Below are positions 53,811 to 62,352 of a stretch of DNA of 64,000 bases, piece by piece; position 1 is the stretch's first letter, and every line of letters begins with the position of its first letter. The notes beneath the pieces are model-generated. The model saw nothing but the letters and a program-made list of their open reading frames with translations, was not told the DNA's origin and made no database searches. The position numbers and the translations under genes were made by a program. Source of the stretch: Marinobacter adhaerens HP15 (GTDB lineage: Bacteria > Pseudomonadota > Gammaproteobacteria > Pseudomonadales > Oleiphilaceae); the NCBI RefSeq assembly GCF_000166295.1, contig NC_017507.1, positions 1-64,000 on the forward strand, in the 5' to 3' direction.

Positions 53811-55784
53811 ATGTGCGGGATTACTGGTATTTTCGGTGGTGTTCCTGGTAGCGAACCTCTCAAGTCTGCCCTGAAACAGATGGCCGATGCTATTACCCAT
53901 CGCGGTCCGGACGATTCGGGTACTTGGGAAGAGCTTTCGGCTGGTCTTGGTTTCGGGCATAGACGTCTTTCGATTGTGGATTTGTCGCCCGCAGGCCATC
54001 AGCCGATGCTTTCCGGTTGTGGGCGCTTTGTATTGGCATTTAATGGTGAGATATACAACCACAATGCGCTTCGCAGGGAATTAGAATCTTCCGGCAAGGT
54101 ATCCGCAGGCTGGAAAGGACACTCGGACACAGAAACCTTGCTTTGTGCGTTCACTGCATGGGGTGTTGAGAAAACTCTCGAAATGGCAGCAGGTATGTTT
54201 GCCATTGCCCTGTGGGATCGAGAAGAACAATCGCTTACCTTGGCTCGGGATCGGTTTGGGGAGAAGCCTCTCTATTATGGGTTGGTGGCGGGTGCCCTGG
54301 TGTTCAGTTCTGAGCTCAAAGCGCTTCAGCGTGCCCCAAGATGGAGGGGAGAGGTCGAGCCCAGTGTGTTAGAGAGTTACCTCCGCTTTGGTTGCGTTGG
54401 TGGGCAGGAAAGCATTTTCAAAGATGTTTTCAAGCTTCCGGCAGGCTGTTTACTGAAAGTTTCGCTTTTGGATATCCGTCACGGCGAAATGCCTCCTGTG
54501 GTGCGGTGGTGGTCGCCAGTTGAGGCGGCGGGGGCTGCGCTGGGGGGGCGCAATAATAATCCTGATATGGCGCTGGACAACGTTGAGCAAGCGTTGGTTG
54601 CCTCGATTCGCCAGCAGATGGCAGCAGATGTGCCACTTGGGGCATTTCTTTCCGGAGGTGTAGACAGTTCGTTGATCGGCGCGTTGATGCAAAGCCAGAC
54701 CAGCCAGAAGGTGCGAACCTTTTCGGTTGGGTTTGATGACCCTCGTTACGATGAATCTGAGCATGCGGCTGCGGTTGCGGCGTACCTTGGAACGGAGCAT
54801 ACAACTCTCCGGGCTACTTCGAAGATGGCATTGGACCTCGTTCCCAAGCTTCCAGAACTGTACGATGAGCCGTTTGCCGATTCGTCCCAATTACCTACCT
54901 GCCTGATATCCGCGCTTACCCGCCAGCATGTTACGGTTGCCTTGAGTGGCGATGCGGGTGATGAGCTGTTTGGTGGCTATAACCGTTATGTTTGGGTTCC
55001 CAGAGTTTGGAGCAAGTTGAGCAGAATGCCTCTGCCAATGCGGCAAACGCTAGGGCGCATGCTGAAACTGGTGCCTTCGTCTCGATACGATCGCTTGATG
55101 TGCCTAGGTAGAAAGGTTTTGCCCTCTAGGTATCAGATTCGTACCTTTGGCGAAAAGCTCTATAAGTTAGCAGATGTGCTCGCTTGCAGTTCGGACCGGG
55201 CTCTTTATGGTGGCCTAGCCTCGATGAATCGTCACCCTGAACAGTTATTAAGGACTGACTATCGATCTGGAAATCCGGTTGAGGATTTGTATCCTGCTTT
55301 GGCAGGATTTGATCCGGTGGAATGGATGATGTTGATGGATACCCTTAACTTCATGGTGGATGACGTGCTGGTGAAAGTGGATCGTTCCAGTATGGCCAGC
55401 AGTCTTGAAGTCAGGGCGCCATTCCTTGATCCAGAGGTATTTAAAGCAGCTTGGCAGTTGCCGTTGGATATGCGTGTGCGCAATGGTGAGGGCAAGTGGG
55501 CCTTGCGCCAGATTCTCTATCGCCATGTGCCCCGGGAACTGATTGAACGGCCCAAGATGGGGTTTGCGATTCCTTTGGATGACTGGTTGCGTGGGCCGTT
55601 GAGGGAATGGGCGGAAGATTTGCTTGGCGTGCGGTGGTTGTCTCAGATTCCAGCTTTAGACGCCAAAGCGGTGCACTTGATGTGGGATCGGCACATTCAG
55701 GGGCAAGGACATTATGCGCAGCAGTTGTGGGCAGTGCTTCAGTTGAGTGCTTGGGTTAAGCACTGGAACCCTTCGTTTGGTTAA
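53811..55784 (+). CDS. asnB: Asparagine synthetase-like amidotransferase
   Basis: This 657-residue protein starts MCGITGIFGG with the catalytic Cys2 of class II glutaminases and carries the synthetase motif LSGGVDSSLIGAL at about residues 281-293. In polysaccharide clusters such enzymes (like WbpS) often amidate a sugar carboxyl group instead of aspartate. The nearby UDP-GalNAcA genes make that plausible here. Both domains look intact. Confidence 0.9.
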   Translation: MCGITGIFGGVPGSEPLKSALKQMADAITHRGPDDSGTWEELSAGLGFGHRRLSIVDLSPAGHQPMLSGCGRFVLAFNGEIYNHNALRRELESSGKVSAGWKGHSDTETLLCAFTAWGVEKTLEMAAGMFAIALWDREEQSLTLARDRFGEKPLYYGLVAGALVFSSELKALQRAPRWRGEVEPSVLESYLRFGCVGGQESIFKDVFKLPAGCLLKVSLLDIRHGEMPPVVRWWSPVEAAGAALGGRNNNPDMALDNVEQALVASIRQQMAADVPLGAFLSGGVDSSLIGALMQSQTSQKVRTFSVGFDDPRYDESEHAAAVAAYLGTEHTTLRATSKMALDLVPKLPELYDEPFADSSQLPTCLISALTRQHVTVALSGDAGDELFGGYNRYVWVPRVWSKLSRMPLPMRQTLGRMLKLVPSSRYDRLMCLGRKVLPSRYQIRTFGEKLYKLADVLACSSDRALYGGLASMNRHPEQLLRTDYRSGNPVEDLYPALAGFDPVEWMMLMDTLNFMVDDVLVKVDRSSMASSLEVRAPFLDPEVFKAAWQLPLDMRVRNGEGKWALRQILYRHVPRELIERPKMGFAIPLDDWLRGPLREWAEDLLGVRWLSQIPALDAKAVHLMWDRHIQGQGHYAQQLWAVLQLSAWVKHWNPSFG

Positions 55785-55833
55785 TTCGTTTTGATTCAAC
55801 CTGAAATTTTAATCTATTTCTCTTAGGTATCCC

Positions 55834-56874
55834 ATGCTGCCTTATTGGCTGTTTTTTCTGATCCCAGCAGGAGTGATTCTGGCCAATCAGCGGCTGGCGG
55901 AGACATCCAAGTCTTTTGCTTGGGGCCTTGCTTGGTTGCTCTTCTCTCTTGCCATAGGGCTGCGCTTTGAAGTTGGTGGCGATTGGTTTGCTTACATAAA
56001 CCTCCTGGAAATTCATGCCGCCAAGGATCTTACAGGAGTGATATCGGGAGGAGATCCCGGCTATTACCTGCTCAACTGGCTTGTGGGGTTGGGTGGGGGC
56101 ACCATCTATTGGGTCAACACGCTTTGCGGCATGATTGTGATGGCTGGTGTCGTGCGTTTTGCGCGTAGTCAGCCACTACCTTGGTTGGCACTGCTGGTGG
56201 CTGTTCCTTATTTGATCATTGTGGTGGGTATGGGCTACACCCGTCAGTCAGCAGCCTTGGGCCTTCTGTTGATTGGCTTGGTATCGCTTGGCAATAGCCA
56301 AATGCGTTGGTTTGTTTTTTGGGTGATGCTAGCAGCCACTTTCCACAAGTCAGCGGTCCTTATGTTGCCTGTCGCTGCGCTGGCCTCTACCTCAAACCGA
56401 TTCTGGAGTTTGCTTTGGGTCGGCTTGATGTCGCTGGTCGGTGGCTACCTGATCGTATTCGATTCTGCAGAACGGCTTTGGACTAACTATGTGGAGGCAG
56501 ATTACGAATCGCAGGGCGGATTAATCCGGGTGCTTATGAATGCAGTCCCTGCGATGTTGTTCTTTGTGTTTCGGCGGTATCTGAGGCTGACAGAAGCAGA
56601 GGACAAACTCTGGTTCTGGATGTCGGTGCTTTCCCTGACATGTATTCCGCTGGTGGTTTTGTCCTCTACTGCCACTGATCGGGTGGCGCTGTACCTCATT
56701 CCGATTCAGATGTTCGTCTTCGCTCGTTTGCCGTTTGTGGTGACGGATCCGCGACACAGGGGGCTGGTTACGCTTGCGGTGGTTGGATATTACGGGCTGG
56801 TTCAGGCAGTTTGGTTGTTTTTAGCGGGGCATTCGTTTGCTTGGTTGCCTTATCAGAATGTTATTTGGCTTTGA
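55834..56874 (+). CDS. wzy: EpsG-family polysaccharide polymerase (Wzy-like)
   Basis: This 346-residue membrane protein has about ten helices. GLRFEVGGDWFAYINLLEIH is a typical EpsG/Wzy segment, and YTRQSAALGLLLIGL with FHKSAVLMLPVAALA follows. It is the only polymerase candidate in the locus and would join repeat units in the periplasm. The symbol is functional, not based on close homology. Confidence 0.78.
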   Translation: MLPYWLFFLIPAGVILANQRLAETSKSFAWGLAWLLFSLAIGLRFEVGGDWFAYINLLEIHAAKDLTGVISGGDPGYYLLNWLVGLGGGTIYWVNTLCGMIVMAGVVRFARSQPLPWLALLVAVPYLIIVVGMGYTRQSAALGLLLIGLVSLGNSQMRWFVFWVMLAATFHKSAVLMLPVAALASTSNRFWSLLWVGLMSLVGGYLIVFDSAERLWTNYVEADYESQGGLIRVLMNAVPAMLFFVFRRYLRLTEAEDKLWFWMSVLSLTCIPLVVLSSTATDRVALYLIPIQMFVFARLPFVVTDPRHRGLVTLAVVGYYGLVQAVWLFLAGHSFAWLPYQNVIWL

Positions 56875-56892
56875 CTGCCAAAAGGAAGGAAC

Positions 56893-57928
56893 TTGAAAAA
56901 ATATCTCTGGCTAGAAGTAATGAGGGGGGGGGGCAGCCATCTGGGTGCTTCTGCACCACGCGGTCTTGACGACAAATGCGTTCTTTGAGGATGTGGACTA
57001 CCCGTTTTTCGCTCGGGGTTTGTTGGGAGTAGATTTCTTCTTCATCCTCTCTGGTTTTATAATAGCGTTTGCTTCCTCGCGGATGCTCGCAGCAGGTAAA
57101 ACGCTTGGTGAGTACTTTTCGCACAGAGTTGTCAGAATTTATGTTCCGTACCTGCCTGTTGGGGTTGCGCTGTATTTTGCGTACCAACTTCTCCCAGATC
57201 TGAGTGCGGCTGATCGAGAAATTGGCTTGCTAACCAGCCTTACGCTGCTACCGACCGCTGAGGCTACAGCACTTAGCGTTGCCTGGACTCTCAAGCATGA
57301 ATTACTCTTTTATTTCTTGTTTGCATCTATTTTTATTTCGAGAGCATTGTTTATTGGGGTAATGGGAGCTTGGCTGGTTGGAATCTTGTTCCTTCGGCAG
57401 TGGCTTGAAGTCCCGGATTCAGGTTTTCTTCAGGTTCTTTTGAATCCTTTGAATGTTTGGTTCTACGTTGGAATGGCAGTGTTTCTCTGTCCGCAATTCA
57501 GCTTGAGCCGAATCGCATATTGGGCGGGCTTTTTGGTGCTGGTGACTGCTCTTTATGTATCAGTGATAAATGGATTCAGCCGGTTCTACATAGGGCTTGT
57601 GTTTGCCGCTATGATTATTCTGTTCACGAAGGTTGAAAACCTGGAAGTGCCGGCTCCTCGGTTTCTCTTGTATCTTGGTGCAGCTTCGTACTCTGTTTAT
57701 CTGGTGCACAACCCCGCCCAGTCTGTGATTGCTCGAATCCTTCCGATGCTTTCCGAAAACTGGTCTCCAGTGTTGGCATTTTGGGTTATTACTGGCGCGT
57801 CTCTGGTCGCCGGAATTATCTATTTCGCTTTTTATGAAAAGCATGCTGTTACTTGGTGCAAATCGAAAACTAACGAGTATTTTCGGGCGAAAGCTAAGAG
57901 TTTTGAGGTTGGGGCGGCTCGAGACTGA
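56893..57928 (+). pseudogene. Acyltransferase-3 family protein, interrupted by a G10 tract (phase-variable candidate)
   Basis: A TTG at 56893, preceded by AAAGGAAGGA, opens KKYLWLEVMRG. It then runs into ten G residues, after which the frame stops at 56986, giving only 31 residues. The next frame continues AAIWVLLHHAVLTTNAFF, which is the acyltransferase-3 catalytic His region, and about 320 residues with ten helices to 57928. Nine or twelve Gs would restore a complete protein (MRGGAAIWVLLHH). A long mononucleotide tract at codon 11 of a surface-sugar acyltransferase is a classical slipped-strand switch, here in the OFF state. It would acylate the polymer. Confidence 0.85.
56924..56933 (+). 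repeat. Homopolymer tract of ten G residues
   Basis: G10 directly after ATGA within the first codons of the acyltransferase gene. It is the longest mononucleotide run noticed in the window and sits exactly at the frame break. Confidence 0.9.
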
Positions 57929-57943
57929 TTGATGACATAAACT

Positions 57944-58687
57944 ATGTTTGTAGTCTCTAAGGTTGCCATAGCAATGATATCGCTTCTGGGCGCATCTTTA
58001 TTTGGCGGCCTGCTCGCGCTGCTTCTGGCGTTGGTAGGTCGTAAGCGCCTTGCTTTATGGTTTGGTATTTTAGCGTTGCTTTGGCTCTAGTTCTGGTCCT
58101 TGCCTGTGGCTAGTAACTGGGTACGAGGCTACCTGGAAGATCAACACCCGCCCATGGCGGTTCAGGGAGTGCCCCAGGCTGAGGCTATTGTGGTGTTGGG
58201 CTGAGGTGTGTCGCCTGTCAGCATTGGTGAGCTGTATCCGAATCTGGAATCCGGTGCTGATCGGGTTTGGCATGCCGCCCGGTTGTTTAATGCCTCTAAG
58301 GCACCATTGGTGCTGCTGACCGGTGGCAGCGATCCTTCGCACAGTGCTGCGTCTGAAGCTATGCGTCAGTTTATGCGGGATCTCCGGGTCCCCGGCCAGG
58401 CCTTGGTTCTGGAAAGCCGGAGCAGGAATACCAGCCAGAATGCGGAGTATTCTGCTGAGATACTCACAGAGCAGGGCGTTAACCGGATTCTTCTGGTCAC
58501 TTTTGCCTATCACATGCCAAGGGCGAAGGCCTTGTTCGAGGCTCAGGGCCTGGAGGTTATTCTGGTCGCTACCGACCACGAGGTGTTGTCACGGCCTTTG
58601 TGGCGAAGCCTGCTCCCTGAAACCAGTGCGCTGGATGGAAGTAGCCGGGTGATCAAGGAGATTGTCGGGCGCCTGGTGGGGCACTAA
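57944..58687 (+). pseudogene. YdcF/DUF218-family gene with two in-frame stops
   Basis: A continuous frame from the ATG at 57944 gives a 247-codon YdcF-type protein. Two membrane helices come first, then AEAIVVLG-x-GVSPVSIGEL, LVLLTGGSDPSHSAASEAMR, NTSQNAEYSAEILTEQGVNR and FAYHMPRAKALFEAQ. TAG at 58088 interrupts it after WL, and TGA at 58202 falls where the family has Gly (VVLGGG). The remainder is well conserved, so inactivation seems recent. YdcF proteins are envelope-associated with uncertain function. Confidence 0.8.
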
Positions 58688-58755
58688 CTATCTCTTCCGT
58701 ATTTTTCGTGTCCTTTCGTGGTTTTTGTGGCCAATAAATTTTTAAAGGTTCTTTG

Positions 58756-59787
58756 ATGCTGTCTGCTGATAACCGGCGCTACCCGCAACTTCTCGACCAA
58801 CTCCCCAGCCAACCCAAAACCTGGCTAATCACCGGCGCAGCCGGCTTCATCGGCTCCAACCTTCTGGAGCACCTGCTGAAGCTGAACCAGCACGTAATAG
58901 CCCTGGATAACTTTGCCACCGGTCATCAGAGCAACCTGGATGAGGTTCGGAGTTTGGTGTCTACAGAACAATGGACGCGGCTTCAGTCTATAGAGGGCGA
59001 TATCCGCAATCCGGAAGATTGTGCCCGGGCCTGCGAGGGTGTGGATTACGTGCTGCACCAGGCCGCACTGGGGTCGGTGCCCCGGTCTTTGAATGACCCC
59101 ATCACCACCAATGCCGCCAACATTACCGGTTTTCTGAATATGCTGGTGGCGGCGCGGGATGCGGGGGTGAAGAGTTTCACCTATGCGGCGTCCAGTTCTA
59201 CCTATGGCGACCACCCGGCCTTGCCGAAGGTGGAGGAGAAAATCGGCAAGCCGTTGTCGCCTTATGCGGTTACCAAGCATGTGAATGAGCTGTATGCCGA
59301 GGTGTTCGCCCGCAGTTACGGCTTCAAGGCCATTGGCCTGCGGTACTTCAATGTATTCGGCAAGCGCCAGGATCCAAACGGTGCCTATGCGGCGGTGATT
59401 CCGAAATGGACCGCCGCCATGGTGCGGGGTGAGGATGTGTTCATTAACGGCGATGGAGAAACCAGCCGGGATTTCTGTTTTATCGAGAATGCAGTGCAGG
59501 CTAACCTGCTGGCGGCCACGGCGGAGGATTCTGCCAGGAACGAGGTTTACAACGTGGCGGTGGGTGATCGCACCACGCTGAATGATCTGTTCGCCGCTCT
59601 GAAGAGTGCCTTGGCTGAAAATGGCGTGGTGTATGACAAAGCGCCGGTGTACCGGGATTTTCGGCCGGGGGATGTGCGGCACTCTCAGGCGGATATTGGT
59701 AAGGCGTCCAGCAGGCTCGGATATAACCCAGAGTTTCGGATTGTTGAGGGGATTGCCAAGGCGATGCCTTGGTATTTGAAGCACTGA
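58756..59787 (+). CDS. wbpP: UDP-N-acetylglucosamine 4-epimerase, WbpP/TviC type
   Basis: This 343-residue short-chain dehydrogenase has [39 protein letters not shown] (the WbpP/TviC-type segment) and [20 protein letters not shown] with the Tyr-x3-Lys pair. It should interconvert UDP-GlcNAc and UDP-GalNAc or their uronic acids. The ATG at 58756 with AAAGG upstream is chosen. The DNA here is GC-richer than the preceding block. Confidence 0.9.
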   Translation: MLSADNRRYPQLLDQLPSQPKTWLITGAAGFIGSNLLEHLLKLNQHVIALDNFATGHQSNLDEVRSLVSTEQWTRLQSIEGDIRNPEDCARACEGVDYVLHQAALGSVPRSLNDPITTNAANITGFLNMLVAARDAGVKSFTYAASSSTYGDHPALPKVEEKIGKPLSPYAVTKHVNELYAEVFARSYGFKAIGLRYFNVFGKRQDPNGAYAAVIPKWTAAMVRGEDVFINGDGETSRDFCFIENAVQANLLAATAEDSARNEVYNVAVGDRTTLNDLFAALKSALAENGVVYDKAPVYRDFRPGDVRHSQADIGKASSRLGYNPEFRIVEGIAKAMPWYLKH

Positions 59788-59807
59788 ATCTTCAAGGGGG
59801 CACGATT

Positions 59808-60950
59808 TTGAATCCGGTGGTTTTCCTGACGTCGAATACGTCCTGGTACTTGTATAACTTTCGCGCAAGCACGATTCAGGCGTTGCGTGAACAAGGTAAC
59901 CGGGTCGTTTGCCTGTCCCCGTCGGACGATTTCAGCCAGCGACTAGTGGATGATCTGGGGGCGGAGCACATTGCCTTGCCGCTGGATGGCAAAAGCACGG
60001 GAGCGGTGCAGGAGCTGCGCAGTCTGCGGTTTATCTGGTCGGTGATGCGCGAGTACCGGCCGGATTTTGTGTTCAACTTCACGGTGAAGATGAACATTTA
60101 TTGCGGTCTGGTGTGTGCGTTTCAGAAGGTTCCGTTTGCCAACAATATCTCGGGCTTGGGCACCGCGTTTATTCATGATTCCTGGCTATTCAGGCGGGTT
60201 CGGCAGGTGTATGGCCTGGTGAATCGACGCTCGCAGAAGTTATTCTTTCAGAATGAGGAAGATCTTGGGGTTTTCCAAAGCAAAGGGTTGCTTAGCGATA
60301 CGCCCTACACCCTGCTACCCGGCTCTGGTGTTGATTTGGCTCGTTTCCGGCTAAGTCCGCTCCCAGAAGATTTACCCTTTACATTTATCATGATAGCTCG
60401 GTTGCTGGGAGATAAGGGTGTACGCGAGTACGCTGAGGCAAGCCGTAAGCTCAAGGCCGACGGTTTGAACGTCCGTTGCTTGTTGGTGGGGCCGCTGGGA
60501 GTCAGTAACCGAACCGCGATTTCGGAAGATGAGGTTCGTCAGTGGCAATCCGAGGGTATTGTTGACTATTCGGGGGCTACGGACGATGTCCGTCTATTGA
60601 TCGAGCAAGCTCACGTGTTGGTCTTGCCATCTTATCGTGAGGGTATGCCGCGCACCGTTTTGGAAGCCGCCGCTATGGGACGCCCAGCCATTGTGACCGA
60701 TGTACCGGGTTGTCGTCATGCCATTGAACCCGGGGTGACCGGATGGTTATGTGAGGTGCGTAATGCGGATTCGTTGGCGGCCCAGATGCGCGCGGTTGCT
60801 CAAAGCGATGAGGAGACCCTAAAGCGGGCCGGTATTTCTGCGCGCAGACGTATGGAAGCCCAGTTCAGCGAGACGTTAGTGGTAAAGGCGTATCTCGATT
60901 GCTTGGCGGCTTCTTCGCCTCTTTTTTTAGCTCGAAAAAGTTCAGTATAA
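59808..60950 (+). CDS. Glycosyltransferase family 4 (PglA-like)
   Basis: This 380-residue GT4 enzyme starts at TTG 59808 with AAGGGGG upstream; the frame extends 13 codons into the wbpP end. It has SNTSWYLYNFRASTIQALRE, NNISGLGTAFIHDSWLFRRV, FIMIARLLGDKGVREYAEAS and SYREGMPRTVLEAAAMGRPA. The layout resembles PglA/Cap-type transferases that add an N-acetylhexosamine or uronic acid to the first lipid-linked sugar. Confidence 0.88.
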   Translation: MNPVVFLTSNTSWYLYNFRASTIQALREQGNRVVCLSPSDDFSQRLVDDLGAEHIALPLDGKSTGAVQELRSLRFIWSVMREYRPDFVFNFTVKMNIYCGLVCAFQKVPFANNISGLGTAFIHDSWLFRRVRQVYGLVNRRSQKLFFQNEEDLGVFQSKGLLSDTPYTLLPGSGVDLARFRLSPLPEDLPFTFIMIARLLGDKGVREYAEASRKLKADGLNVRCLLVGPLGVSNRTAISEDEVRQWQSEGIVDYSGATDDVRLLIEQAHVLVLPSYREGMPRTVLEAAAMGRPAIVTDVPGCRHAIEPGVTGWLCEVRNADSLAAQMRAVAQSDEETLKRAGISARRRMEAQFSETLVVKAYLDCLAASSPLFLARKSSV

Positions 60951-61006
60951 AATATGTCAAACGACGGTATAGTTGAGATCAAAACTTGTGATCAAAGGAG
61001 TGAACG

Positions 61007-62269
61007 ATGAGAAACATAGCTGTTATTGGCCTAGGTTACGTTGGGCTGCCGCTGGCTGTCGCATTCGGAGAGAAACGCCCTGTGGTGGGTTTTGATATCA
61101 ACGCCAAACGAATTGGTGAGCTTCAACGTGGCCACGATGTGACACGGGAGGTGTCTTCTGAGGAGCTTGCTAACGCCTCGCACCTTCGATGTACCGATTC
61201 ACTTGACGACTTGAAAGATTGCACTGTTTTTATTGTCACCGTCCCGACGCCAATTGATGAGTTCAAAACACCTGATTTAACGCCGTTAATTAAAGCGAGC
61301 GAAACTGTGGGCGTGGTCCTTAAGCCGGGTGACATTGTGATCTACGAGTCCACCGTGTACCCCGGTGCGACGGAGGAAGTTTGTGTTCCGGTCCTTGAGC
61401 GCTTATCCGGTTTGAAGTTTAACGAAGACTTTTATGCTGGGTATAGCCCGGAGCGAATCAATCCGGGGGATAAGGAACATCGAGTCACCACCATCATGAA
61501 GGTAACGTCAGGTTCGACGCCCGCCATTGCTGCGGAGGTGGATGCGTTGTACGCAGACATCATCACAGCGGGCACTCACAAAGCCAGTTCCATCAAAGTC
61601 GCTGAGGCGGCAAAGGTCATCGAAAACACCCAACGGGACCTCAACATCGCACTGATGAATGAGTTGTCGATGATTTTTAATCGGCTGGGTATCGATACGC
61701 ACGAGGTGTTGGCTGCAGCTGGCACCAAGTGGAACTTTTTACCGTTTAAGCCGGGCCTTGTGGGTGGCCATTGTATTGGCGTGGATCCGTATTACCTCAC
61801 GCATAAAGCCCAGGCGATTGGATATCACCCCGAGATTATTCTGGCTGGCCGCCGTGTGAATGATGGTATGGGCCCATACGCGGCGGCAGAGCTCGTAAAG
61901 GCAATGATCAAGAGGGGCGTTACGATCGCAGATAGCCGTGTGTTGGTGATGGGGCTCACTTTCAAAGAAAATTGCCCGGATTTGCGAAACACGCGGGTTG
62001 TGGATGTGATCGACGAGCTAAGGGACTATGGCTGCGTGGTTGATGTGACCGATTGTTGGGCCGATCCGGTCGAAGCTAAGCATGAGTATGGCCTGAAACT
62101 GGTGGCTGAGCCACAGCAGGGCTTTTATGACGCCGTATTGTTGGCCGTGCCGCATAACGACTATGCAGCGATGTCGGCCGCAGACCTCCGGGGGTTCGCC
62201 AAACAAGGAGCCGTGTTATTTGATTTGAAGGGCGCTTTGCCGCTGGGGGAGGCGGATCTCAGGTTATAA
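61007..62269 (+). CDS. tviB: UDP-N-acetyl-hexosamine 6-dehydrogenase, TviB/WbpO type
   Basis: This 420-residue dehydrogenase has [20 protein letters not shown] (NAD), [20 protein letters not shown], the catalytic Cys in [18 protein letters not shown], and [20 protein letters not shown]. It oxidises UDP-GlcNAc or UDP-GalNAc to the uronic acid. With the WbpP-like epimerase upstream it predicts UDP-GalNAcA. The family call is firm. Confidence 0.94.
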   Translation: MRNIAVIGLGYVGLPLAVAFGEKRPVVGFDINAKRIGELQRGHDVTREVSSEELANASHLRCTDSLDDLKDCTVFIVTVPTPIDEFKTPDLTPLIKASETVGVVLKPGDIVIYESTVYPGATEEVCVPVLERLSGLKFNEDFYAGYSPERINPGDKEHRVTTIMKVTSGSTPAIAAEVDALYADIITAGTHKASSIKVAEAAKVIENTQRDLNIALMNELSMIFNRLGIDTHEVLAAAGTKWNFLPFKPGLVGGHCIGVDPYYLTHKAQAIGYHPEIILAGRRVNDGMGPYAAAELVKAMIKRGVTIADSRVLVMGLTFKENCPDLRNTRVVDVIDELRDYGCVVDVTDCWADPVEAKHEYGLKLVAEPQQGFYDAVLLAVPHNDYAAMSAADLRGFAKQGAVLFDLKGALPLGEADLRL

Positions 62270-62352
62270 CGAGTAAGCTGTCCCTTGATAGACGTGGGTG
62301 CAGTGGTACGGATAGAGCCTTTTTCGAAAGCATTTTTCAGAGAGTGTCCTTT

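Noticed and set aside
58681..58755. TTTCGTGG-like words before wbpP
   Set aside because: A few loosely repeated words in 75 bases; too short and irregular to call a repeat element.
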